A stretch of DNA of 12,173 bases from CAZXDL01 sp964639505 (GTDB lineage Bacteria > Patescibacteriota > Saccharimonadia > Saccharimonadales > UBA4665): contig CAZXDL010000017.1 of NCBI GenBank assembly GCA_964639505.1, positions 1 to 12,173 on the forward strand, given 5' to 3'. The translations under genes were made by a program, and so were the position numbers. Numbering within the stretch: the stretch's first letter is position 1; the number at the start of each line of letters is the position of its first letter. Below, in pieces: positions 1 to 6,063 of this stretch. The notes under the pieces were generated by a model, which had not been told where the DNA came from, searched no databases, and was given only the letters and a program-made list of their open reading frames with translations.

Positions 1-1
1 G

Positions 2-88
2 CGGCATGACGAACCTATGCGGAAGGTTGAAGCAGTTAGGTCTGCAATACGCGGCCGCGGCGGTATTGAATTGGAGATAGGCGGCTAG
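2..88 (+). CDS. 3' end of an unidentified protein gene (partial)
   Basis: The frame beginning at base 2 is open to a TAG at 86-88 and encodes a mixed charged/hydrophobic tail containing VEAVRSAIRGRG and ending in IELEIGG. That composition looks like real protein, but only 28 residues are visible and no motif allows a family call. The frame beginning at base 3 is also open, to a TAG at 78-80, with a less protein-like, Ala/Leu/Cys-rich product, so the choice of frame is a judgement. The gene would run in the same direction as everything else and end 30 bases before the tRNA promoter. Function unknown. Confidence 0.4.
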   Translation, partial: RHDEPMRKVEAVRSAIRGRGGIELEIGG

Positions 89-114
89 TATAACTTCGTA
101 GGCGAGGCCTCATA

Positions 115-127
115 GGCTATAATAGCC
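115..127 (+). promoter_or_regulatory. Promoter of the tRNA pair, -10 box within a dyad
   Basis: A perfect TATAAT lies at 118-123, 11 bases before the first tRNA base, so transcription would start around base 130. No convincing -35 box is visible at 16-18 bases upstream. The -10 box is inside the inverted repeat GGCTA-TAA-TAGCC (115-127). It should drive tRNA-Cys and, by read-through of the 20-base spacer, tRNA-Leu. Confidence 0.6.
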
Positions 128-134
128 CTGTTGT

Positions 135-208
135 GGCGCGTTGGCCGAGGAGTTAGGCAAGGGTCTGCAAAACCCTGTACACGAGTGCGAATCTCGTACG
201 CGCCTCCA
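135..208 (+). tRNA. tRNA-Cys (anticodon GCA)
   Basis: The full cloverleaf can be drawn. The acceptor GGCGCGT (135-141) pairs with ACGCGCC (198-204). The anticodon stem AGGGT/ACCCT (160-164/172-176) holds the loop CTGCAAA with anticodon GCA at 167-169. The T stem is ACGAG/CTCGT (181-185/193-197). The discriminator is T205, the U73 that is a hallmark of tRNA-Cys, and CCA (206-208) is encoded. Two positions are odd: the T loop is TGCGAAT, giving G where the nearly invariant pseudouridine 55 should be, and the D loop GAGGAGTTA appears to have A where G18 is expected. The rest is normal, so I call it functional. Confidence 0.93.
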
Positions 209-228
209 TATTCCTTTAACCGGGAAGT

Positions 229-316
229 GGGCGAGTGGCGGAATTGGTATACGCGACGGACTTAAAATCCGTTGGCTGAATAAGCCTTGTGGGTTCAAGT
301 CCCACCTCGCCCACCA
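229..316 (+). tRNA. tRNA-Leu (anticodon TAA)
   Basis: This is a class II tRNA with a long variable arm. The acceptor GGGCGAG (229-235) pairs with CTCGCCC (306-312), followed by discriminator A313 and encoded CCA (314-316). The anticodon stem ACGGA/TCCGT (256-260/268-272) carries the loop CTTAAAA, anticodon TAA at 263-265, reading UUA and by wobble UUG. The variable arm forms the stem GGCT/AGCC (274-277/283-286). The T arm GTGGG-TTCAAGT-CCCAC (289-305) is standard. It lies 20 bases after tRNA-Cys with no separate promoter seen, so co-transcription is likely. The leucyl-tRNA synthetase that would charge it is at the other end of this window. Confidence 0.96.
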
Positions 317-344
317 TCTAAGATTTTCTTTGGTTCCTGATAAC

Positions 345-364
345 GCTTATGTATAATCATAAGC
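345..364 (+). promoter_or_regulatory. Promoter of the surface-protein gene, -10 box centred in a 7-bp dyad
   Basis: TATAAT at 352-357 is flanked on each side by a perfect 7-base inverted repeat, GCTTATG (345-351) and CATAAGC (358-364). A weak -35 (TTGGTT, 330-335) sits 16 bases upstream. Transcription would start near 364, giving a leader of about 37 bases. The symmetry around the -10 would suit a repressor binding site, but that is inference. Confidence 0.6.
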
Positions 365-376
365 AATATTCCTAAA

Positions 377-409
377 AGCCGCTTAGGAGCGGTTCGGATC
401 ATGGAACCG
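377..409 (+). promoter_or_regulatory. Leader with two mutually exclusive hairpins around the ribosome binding site and start codon
   Basis: Hairpin A pairs AGCCGCT (377-383) with AGCGGTT (388-394), including one G-U pair, around a TAGG loop. The Shine-Dalgarno AGGAG (385-389) lies in its loop and 3' arm, 11 bases before the ATG at 401. Hairpin B pairs CGGTTC (390-395) with GAACCG (404-409) and puts the start codon in its loop. Both use bases 390-394, so they cannot form together. The pairing is seen in the sequence; a regulatory role is inference. Confidence 0.35.
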
Positions 410-2628
410 AATGTTAACCCCCTAGTGCCCGATAACCCTGGACCATCAGGATCCCCTAACCCAACTAGCCCGTATTCACAAAATGAGCTGGGTGCGAGTC
501 AACCACAGCTGGCTAATTCAGCCTTTCAATCAAGGTCAATCACGCCTCTAAGCCCGCCGGCATCTACGGCTCCGGTAGCCCCCGCTGATCCGAGTCCGCC
601 TTCGCCAACACAACCACCGGTTGTACCAAGCCCACCTCCGTTTGTACCGGCTGCTCCAACAGTATCGCCCTCTACGGTAGTCTCGCCGAACAATCCGCAG
701 CCCGTGACTGCACAGCCTGAACCAATTGCGCCTGCAGTTATCGGCGGTGCATTCGTCGGAGCTGATGTGACAGCGCAGCCCAATGATAAGGTTTTTACGC
801 CTTCTATGCCTGGCAGTCCAAAAAAGCGCAAGTTTAGTTTTAAAAGCAAGCCTGTAATCGCTGGATTTGTCGTTTTATTAATAGGAGTAGGCTTTGCGGC
901 TTATTACTTCGGCTATAAGACAAATCCATCGGTAATCTATAGTCAGTCGCTAAAAAATACCGCTAAAGGCTATGACAAGCTGATTGAGTATGTAAATAAT
1001 GAGTCTAAAGCCAACTATAAAGGCACTAGCGGAACCGGTTCGTTTCAGATCAAATCTGGCGACTACTCGACTGACGGAAAAATTGCTTTCAAGTCGGATG
1101 ATAAAAACGGCGAACTATCATTTGATGTTGGTCTGGAAGGCACGCGAGTTAAATTTGACGGTCGTTTGATCGACAGCCAGAGCGGATCACAAGATATCTA
1201 CGTTAAAGCTAGTGGCCTCAAAGGTCTGGGAAGTCTGCTTGGAAGCTCNNNNNNNNNNNNNNNNNNNNNNNNNNNNNNNNNNNNNNNNNNNNNNNNNNNN
1301 NNNNNNNNNNNNNNNNNNNNNNNNNNNNNNNNNNNNNNNNNNNNNNNNATATCTACGTTAAAGCTAGTGGCCTCAAAGGTCTGGGAAGTCTGCTTGGAAG
1401 CTCCGATCTCGACGCGCCATTAGCAAGTATTGATGACCAATGGATCGTAATAGACCATACACTATTGGACTCTCTAGCGGCGAGTAACGGTACTGCTTCT
1501 GCAAAAGAAATGTTACCACCAAGCTCGGCCCAGTTAATGAGTGCGGCTGAAGGCTTTGGTAAAGTGAATCAGGAATATCTATTTAGTACTGATAAAGATA
1601 AAGCTGTAATGACCGTAACCGAAAAACACGGTATGGAGTCTGTCGATGGCCACAACACCTATCATTACACTGTGGCCCTTCAAAAAGAGAACGTAAAGCG
1701 CTACATTGATGCCCAGCAGGCCGCTTTAAAAGCCAGCAAGCTCAATACTTGGCTAAAAAACAATGGCTATGATGGAATTTTTGATAGTGTTTTTGCGTCT
1801 TTAAAAGAATCGGCCGACACTATTAAGTCAACCGATACCTTTGATATGTGGTCAGATATAGATACTAGACTAATTTACAAAGTGCGTTTTGCCGATAAAT
1901 CCAACGCGGTTAATAACTATATAGACGTAGGTCTCGACTATACTGGTGGTGATGATTTTCCGTTCTTTATTGCTGGGCAGTCGAAAGACGAAGGCAGCAA
2001 GACCACAGCCAAAGCTGTTATGAACCTCAATACCAAAACTCAGTCAACGGATTTTTCGCTAGATGTTAAGAGTACGGGTTATGCCGATGTATCGTTTAAC
2101 ATGAAAGTTTCCATAAAGCCGACTAACCAAGCTATAAAAATCGAAAAACCTGCCGGCGCCAAGACATTGGCTGACGTCCTAAGTCAGTTGGGTTATGGCG
2201 ATTTATTGAGCGAGTTGCCGGTTACCACACCAAGCAGCGCCCCTAAATCAAGCTCGAGCAACAGTATTCAATCTAAGGCTCGTAATTCAGAACGATCCAG
2301 TGATATTAAAAGTCTCCAAACTAATGTTGAGGCATTCTATACCCAAAACGGTTACTACCCGAGCCGAGCTGATCTAAACAATGCTAGTTGGCTAAAAACA
2401 AACATGAAAAGTTTCGATACACAGGCGCTCCAAGATCCCAGCGCCACCAGCAAGCTTTTGGTGGCTGCACCTGCAGCAGGTGTCTATGCATATCAAGTGA
2501 CCGACTCCTCCGGCAGGAGCTGTGAAGCAGATGATACTAACTGCTCAAAATACACTTTGACTGCAACATTTGAAGGTACTGTAAATGGGCGAACAACTGC
2601 AGTCGCAAACAACCTCGATGGCTCTTGA
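401..2628 (+). CDS. Membrane-anchored surface protein with proline-rich N-terminus and pilin-like C-terminal lobe
   Basis: The frame opened at ATG 401 runs into an N gap and resumes in another frame, but collapsing the 55-base overlap that flanks the gap (net removal of 155 bases) gives one frame of 690 residues ending at TGA 2626-2628. Residues 1-140 are Pro/Ser/Thr-rich and probably disordered. A basic cluster KKRK (141-144) precedes a single membrane helix at about 152-172, so the tail should be cytoplasmic and the rest outside. Residues about 175-570 form an unrecognised, beta-rich-looking domain followed by a Ser-rich linker. From about residue 575 (ARNSERSSDIKSLQ, then an AFYTQNGYYPS stretch) the sequence resembles the soluble part of type IV pilins or GspG-like pseudopilins, with a cysteine pair (C656, C663) near the end. 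There is no pilin prepilin peptidase site. Role unknown; adhesion or attachment to a host cell is possible. Confidence 0.75.
1194..1248 (+). repeat. Left copy of a 55-base assembly overlap
   Basis: This 55-base stretch ends exactly at the N gap and is repeated without change at 1349-1403, starting exactly at the gap's other edge. It encodes IYVKASGLKGLGSLLGS. This is what two contigs sharing one assembly k-mer look like; it is not a biological repeat. Confidence 0.9.
1249..1348. other. Assembly gap (100 N)
   Basis: The run of N is exactly 100 bases, the usual placeholder for a gap of unknown size. The flanks are identical 55-base copies, and the reading frames on either side agree if the gap is zero length and one copy is dropped. 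I therefore expect no missing sequence here. Confidence 0.95.
1349..1403 (+). repeat. Right copy of the 55-base assembly overlap
   Basis: Identical to 1194-1248. If merged with it, codon phase is preserved: base 1194 and base 1349 are both second positions of an Asp codon, and the frame continues to the TGA at 2628. Confidence 0.9.
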
Positions 2629-2634
2629 TATACT
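2626..2634 (+). promoter_or_regulatory. Extended -10 promoter for a leaderless alpha/beta hydrolase gene
   Basis: TGATATACT is an extended -10 (TGnTATACT). Its TG is the first two bases of the upstream gene's TGA stop codon. The hexamer TATACT (2629-2634) ends 6 bases before the GTG at 2641, so the transcript should begin at or next to the start codon. No Shine-Dalgarno motif and no clear -35 box are visible. Confidence 0.55.
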
Positions 2635-2640
2635 TAAGCA

Positions 2641-3393
2641 GTGAACGTTATAGTCAACGGTTTGATGACAAACTACCAGCTAACTGGTCAGGGTAAGCTG
2701 ATTTTTCTTTTACATGGTTGGGGCGATAGCTCTAAGGGACTAGCTGATCTTTCGCAAGCGTTGGCTAAAAACTACCGAGTGCTCAGCGTGGACTTGCCTG
2801 GCTTTGGCGGCACCCAAAACCCTAAGGAAGTCTGGGACCTCGATAACTACTCAGAGTTTATAGCGAGCTGCTTTACCAAGTTGGATTTGAAGCAGCCATA
2901 CGCCGTAATTGGTCATAGCAACGGTGGAGCAGTCGCCGTCCGTGCACTCGGACTAAAAAAACTGCAACCAAAACGGCTGGTTTTACTGGCCGCTTCAGGT
3001 ATCAGGACAAAGCAGAAATCCAGGAGGCTCATTTTAAACATCATCGCTAAAACCGGCAATATTGCGACAATATGGATGCCAGAGCGATATCGTAAGGCAC
3101 TGCGGCAAAGCCTTTACGCAACGGCCGGATCAGACATGCTGGTTGCTCCAGAGCTGGAGGAAACCTTCAAAAAAACAGTCCGGCAAGACGTCCAAAACGA
3201 TGCGGCAAATTTAGATCTACCAACTCTGATCATCAATGGGACTGAAGACAAGGCTGTGCCAGTCCAAGACGGCCAACAATACAAGCGGCTAATTAAAGAT
3301 TCAAAACTTGAGATTATTGATGGAGCGGGCCATTTTGTCCATCAAGATGAAGCCCAGAAGGTTGAAGGGCTGATTCAGGAGTTTTTAAAATGA
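2641..3393 (+). CDS. Alpha/beta-fold hydrolase
   Basis: This is a 250-residue serine hydrolase of the alpha/beta fold, with no signal peptide or membrane helix, so it is cytoplasmic. An oxyanion-hole stretch LLHGWGDS lies near residues 23-30. The nucleophile elbow GHSNGG puts the catalytic serine at S93. The acid is probably D203 (NGTEDKAVP) and the histidine H231 (GAGHFVH). Length fits the family. The substrate cannot be read from the sequence. The start is GTG 2641, with no ribosome binding site and a -10 box 6 bases upstream, so it is predicted to be leaderless. Its stop overlaps the start of the MurF-like gene (ATGA), so the two are translationally coupled. A role with cell-wall or lipid intermediates would suit that context but is inference. 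Confidence 0.88.
   Translation: MNVIVNGLMTNYQLTGQGKLIFLLHGWGDSSKGLADLSQALAKNYRVLSVDLPGFGGTQNPKEVWDLDNYSEFIASCFTKLDLKQPYAVIGHSNGGAVAVRALGLKKLQPKRLVLLAASGIRTKQKSRRLILNIIAKTGNIATIWMPERYRKALRQSLYATAGSDMLVAPELEETFKKTVRQDVQNDAANLDLPTLIINGTEDKAVPVQDGQQYKRLIKDSKLEIIDGAGHFVHQDEAQKVEGLIQEFLK
3377..3381 (+). promoter_or_regulatory. Shine-Dalgarno site of the MurF-like gene
   Basis: AGGAG lies 8 bases before the ATG at 3390, inside the last codons of the hydrolase gene. It supports this start and contrasts with the absence of such a site at the neighbouring leaderless genes. Confidence 0.8.
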
Positions 3394-4829
3394 TCGGCAG
3401 CATTATTCACCTCTACTTGCCAAATTATCCAGCAACGCTGGTATATATGCTGCAGGCCAGTGAATATGACGAAAAATCTTACCTGAAATGGATTTGGCGG
3501 ACCAAAGATTTTAGTACTGTTTCACAAAGACGTAGCCTCGAAAAAACCGGTCCAGCAAAGATGCTGCTTCTATTTCTTGGTTTTGGCATTCTAACGCAGA
3601 TCGCGATTGGCCTAATACTTATTTATCTCGGGCTTTTTAGTGGTTTTGTTGGTGGCGTCGGGTTTGGCTTGGCGATAATATTGTCATATCCATTTATTTG
3701 GGCGCATTTGCTGGTTGTCCCACTTGTGCTCGGAAGATGGCTTATTTCTAAGCCGGCCCAAAAAAGGCAGGTAACACTTTCTGAAAAAGTTTTTGCCGAG
3801 CATCCAGCCAAAAAAATCGCGATTGCTGGCAGCTATGGCAAAACAACTATGAAAGAACTGCTTAATACTGTGTTGAGTGAAGGCTTAAAAGTCGCAGCTA
3901 CGCCTGCAAACAAAAATGTAAGCATAAGCCACGCCTATTTCTCCAAAAAACTTGACGGCGACGAAGATGTTTTAATTATTGAATACGGTGAGGGTGCGCC
4001 TGGTGACGTGGCTCGCTTCGCGAAGCTAACCCATCCGACACACGCGATTATTACTGGCTTGGCACCGGCACACCTTGATAAGTACAAGACATTTAAGGCT
4101 GCCGGCCAAGATATTTTCTCGGTCGCTAAATACCTAAATAATAAAAATGTTTATGTAAATACCGACTCGGCAGACACTAAGCCATTTATCAAATCTGAAT
4201 TTCACGAGTTTAGTACGCGTGCGGCGCTTGGCTGGAAGGTGAGTGATGCCGAGACTGACTTAACAGGCACCCGTTTTAGTTTAGAAAAGGGTAAACGCTC
4301 TATTCCACTTGAGAGCAAACTCGTCGGCAATCATCAGGTCGGTTTTTTAGCGTTTGTAGCTGCCTTTGCGCTGGAGCTAGGCTTAAATGAGAAGCAAGTT
4401 CAAGTTGGAATTTCCAAAACAGAGCCGTTTGAGCACCGCATGGAGCCATATCAACTTGCCGGCGCCTGGGTTGTAGATGACACCTATAACGGCAATCTCG
4501 AGGGAATACGGGCTGGGACTCAACTGCTAGCCAACCTATCAGCTCAGCGCAAGATCTATGTGACCCCAGGTCTCGTTGACCAGGGCGAAGAAACCGAGCG
4601 CGTGCACCTAGAGGTTGGCAAGCTGATCGCTGATGCCAAGCCAGATTTAGTGGTCTTAATGAAGAATTCAGTGACCGATTTTATAAAGCAAGGCCTCGAT
4701 AAAGCTAATTTTGAAGGTAAGCTTCAAATCGAAAACAACCCGCTAGAGTTTTATACTAATCTCACCCATTTTGTCGCCAGTGGCGATCTAGTTGTTATGC
4801 AAAACGACTGGACCGACAACTACGCGTAG
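3390..4829 (+). CDS. murF: Membrane-anchored MurF-like Mur ligase
   Basis: Mur ligases join amino acids or a dipeptide to the peptidoglycan precursor using ATP; MurF adds D-Ala-D-Ala. The P-loop GSYGKTT is at residues 147-153. It is followed by TPANKNVS, the central-domain signature IIEYGEGAPGD, GLAPAHLDKY, and in the C-terminal domain EHRMEPY, DDTYNGN and GEETERVH, all matching MurF landmarks. The oddity is the N-terminus. Where MurF normally has a UDP-MurNAc-peptide binding domain, this 479-residue protein has two or three hydrophobic segments (about 58-82 and 87-115) after an aromatic, charged stretch. The ligase should therefore sit on the inner face of the membrane. Ddl, which makes its dipeptide substrate, is the next gene. 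The ATGA overlap ties it to the hydrolase. The Mur ligase call is firm; the exact substrate is less so. Confidence 0.82.
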   Translation: MIGSIIHLYLPNYPATLVYMLQASEYDEKSYLKWIWRTKDFSTVSQRRSLEKTGPAKMLLLFLGFGILTQIAIGLILIYLGLFSGFVGGVGFGLAIILSYPFIWAHLLVVPLVLGRWLISKPAQKRQVTLSEKVFAEHPAKKIAIAGSYGKTTMKELLNTVLSEGLKVAATPANKNVSISHAYFSKKLDGDEDVLIIEYGEGAPGDVARFAKLTHPTHAIITGLAPAHLDKYKTFKAAGQDIFSVAKYLNNKNVYVNTDSADTKPFIKSEFHEFSTRAALGWKVSDAETDLTGTRFSLEKGKRSIPLESKLVGNHQVGFLAFVAAFALELGLNEKQVQVGISKTEPFEHRMEPYQLAGAWVVDDTYNGNLEGIRAGTQLLANLSAQRKIYVTPGLVDQGEETERVHLEVGKLIADAKPDLVVLMKNSVTDFIKQGLDKANFEGKLQIENNPLEFYTNLTHFVASGDLVVMQNDWTDNYA

Positions 4830-4833
4830 CATT

Positions 4834-4872
4834 AATTGTATTGCTTAATTGTAGGTTGAAATTGTAGTTAAC
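4834..4872 (+). repeat. Three AATTGTA repeats at a 13-base period upstream of ddl
   Basis: AATTGTA occurs at 4834, 4847 and 4860, exactly 13 bases apart, and in inverted form (TACAATT) at 4879-4885, where it is the -10 region of the ddl promoter. The third copy overlaps the -35 box. This could be an operator, though the region is AT-rich. Confidence 0.4.
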
Positions 4873-4884
4873 GTGCATTACAAT
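4856..4884 (+). promoter_or_regulatory. ddl promoter (TTGAAA-17-TACAAT), decides the start codon
   Basis: A -35 box TTGAAA (4856-4861), a spacer of 17 bases and a -10 box TACAAT (4879-4884) form a near-consensus housekeeping promoter. Transcription should begin about 7 bases after the -10, at the ATG at 4892. The in-frame ATG at 4886 would lie before the transcript's start, so 4892 is preferred and the gene is predicted to be leaderless. Confidence 0.72.
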
Positions 4885-4891
4885 TATGCTT

Positions 4892-6061
4892 ATGGAAACA
4901 ATCGCAGTGATATTTGGCGGACGCTCCGCCGAGCACGATGTATCAATCGTTACGGCGTTGGCAAATATAATAAAACCCCTTGAGTTATCAAAAAAATACC
5001 GTGTAGAGGCTGTCTATATTGCAAAAGACGGAGCTTGGTACTGGGATGAAAAACTCAAAGACATCAAGCTATTTACGTCTGGAGACATTAAAGATTATAT
5101 ACACAGGTCTCAGCCTGCAAGCGTTCAGTTTGATAGTGGCATGATGTTGATTAAATCGAGTGGAATCGCCGGTCGTAAGCAGTCGCGTAAAATCGACCTA
5201 GTTTTTCCGGCCATGCACGGTACATATGGCGAAGACGGTGCTCTAATGGGTTTGCTTGAAATGGCTGGGGTTCCGTATGTTGGCTGTGGCGTTAGCGCTT
5301 CATCTATAGCAATGGACAAAGTTCTTGCAAAAGAAGTAGCCAGCGCTAATAAAATTCCCGTTTCCAAATTTTTGTCGTTTACCAAGTCTGATGTCGAACG
5401 CACTGCTGGTAAGGTCATTAGCGCCACGACAGGTGCGTTAAAGTACCCATTGTTTATTAAGCCGGCTCACCTTGGCTCAAGCATTGGCATTAGCCGCGTG
5501 ACTAATGATACCGAACTTCGTAACGGGCTTGAAGTGGCTGCCCATTATGACGACAAAATTATCATCGAAGAAGCTGTTTCAAATTTAATCGAAGTAACCC
5601 TGCCGATCATGGGTAACGATCAGCCTCAGCCGGCCATGCTCGAGCGGCCACTTACTAAGCCCGAAGATTTCTTTGATTTTGAGACGAAATATCTAGGTAA
5701 CGGCAAAAAAGGTGGCGGTAAAAAGTCCGGCACTAAAGGCTCGCAAGGCTACAGTCAGATTCCAGCCGAACTACCACAAAAAATCTATGCTAAAGCTGAG
5801 TCTGTCGGTCTGGCTATCTACAAAGCCTTTGGTTGTAGTGGTATAGCTCGGGTTGATATGCTGATCGACGAGAAAACCGGCGAAGTATATTTTAACGAAG
5901 TAAATCCTTTGCCGGGTGGATTATACGCACACAATTGGAACAAAGCCGGCATAAGCAATGTTGATCTGGTGCAAAAGCTAGTCAGCTATGGCAAAGAACA
6001 ATTCGGTGAGCGTCAAGCGCTTGCGACAGCCTTTAATACTAACTTTTTGCAGCAATTCTAG
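4892..6061 (+). CDS. ddl: D-alanine--D-alanine ligase
   Basis: Ddl joins two D-alanines with ATP to make the dipeptide that MurF attaches. Landmarks, numbered from ATG 4892: IAVIFGGRSAEHD (4-16, with E14 in the D-Ala site), FPAMHGTYGEDG, YVGCGVSASSIAMDK, the ATP-grasp segment FIKPAHLGSSIGI, and the Mg-binding ARVDM and FNEVNPLPGG. The omega-loop tyrosine in ETKY (Y267) is kept, which points to D-Ala-D-Ala rather than D-Ala-D-Lac. Two features are unusual: a Gly/Lys-rich insertion in the omega loop (269-286) and NPLPGGLYAHNW where most Ddl enzymes have NTLPGFT. The protein has 389 residues, longer than the usual 300-370. An upstream in-frame ATG at 4886 is rejected on promoter position. The aminotransferase starts 2 bases after the stop. 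Confidence 0.93.
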   Translation: METIAVIFGGRSAEHDVSIVTALANIIKPLELSKKYRVEAVYIAKDGAWYWDEKLKDIKLFTSGDIKDYIHRSQPASVQFDSGMMLIKSSGIAGRKQSRKIDLVFPAMHGTYGEDGALMGLLEMAGVPYVGCGVSASSIAMDKVLAKEVASANKIPVSKFLSFTKSDVERTAGKVISATTGALKYPLFIKPAHLGSSIGISRVTNDTELRNGLEVAAHYDDKIIIEEAVSNLIEVTLPIMGNDQPQPAMLERPLTKPEDFFDFETKYLGNGKKGGGKKSGTKGSQGYSQIPAELPQKIYAKAESVGLAIYKAFGCSGIARVDMLIDEKTGEVYFNEVNPLPGGLYAHNWNKAGISNVDLVQKLVSYGKEQFGERQALATAFNTNFLQQF

Positions 6062-6063
6062 CG

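Noticed and set aside
45..68. GC-rich dyad CAATAC ... GTATTG around GCGGCCGC
   Set aside because: It falls within the probable coding tail ending at 88, has no T tract after it, and lies too far from the stop for a terminator.
2..88. Match to the ribulose-phosphate 3-epimerase family
   Set aside because: A short stretch (EPMRKVEAVR) is vaguely similar, but the position relative to the stop codon does not fit and 28 residues are too few.
526..849. Minus-strand open frame of 107 codons
   Set aside because: It is the mirror of the proline-rich coding region (CCN codons read as GGN), with no promoter or ribosome binding site.
401..2628. Frameshifted pseudogene or two separate genes in the surface-protein region
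   Set aside because: The frame change is fully explained by the 55-base overlap and the 100-N placeholder; without them the frame is intact.
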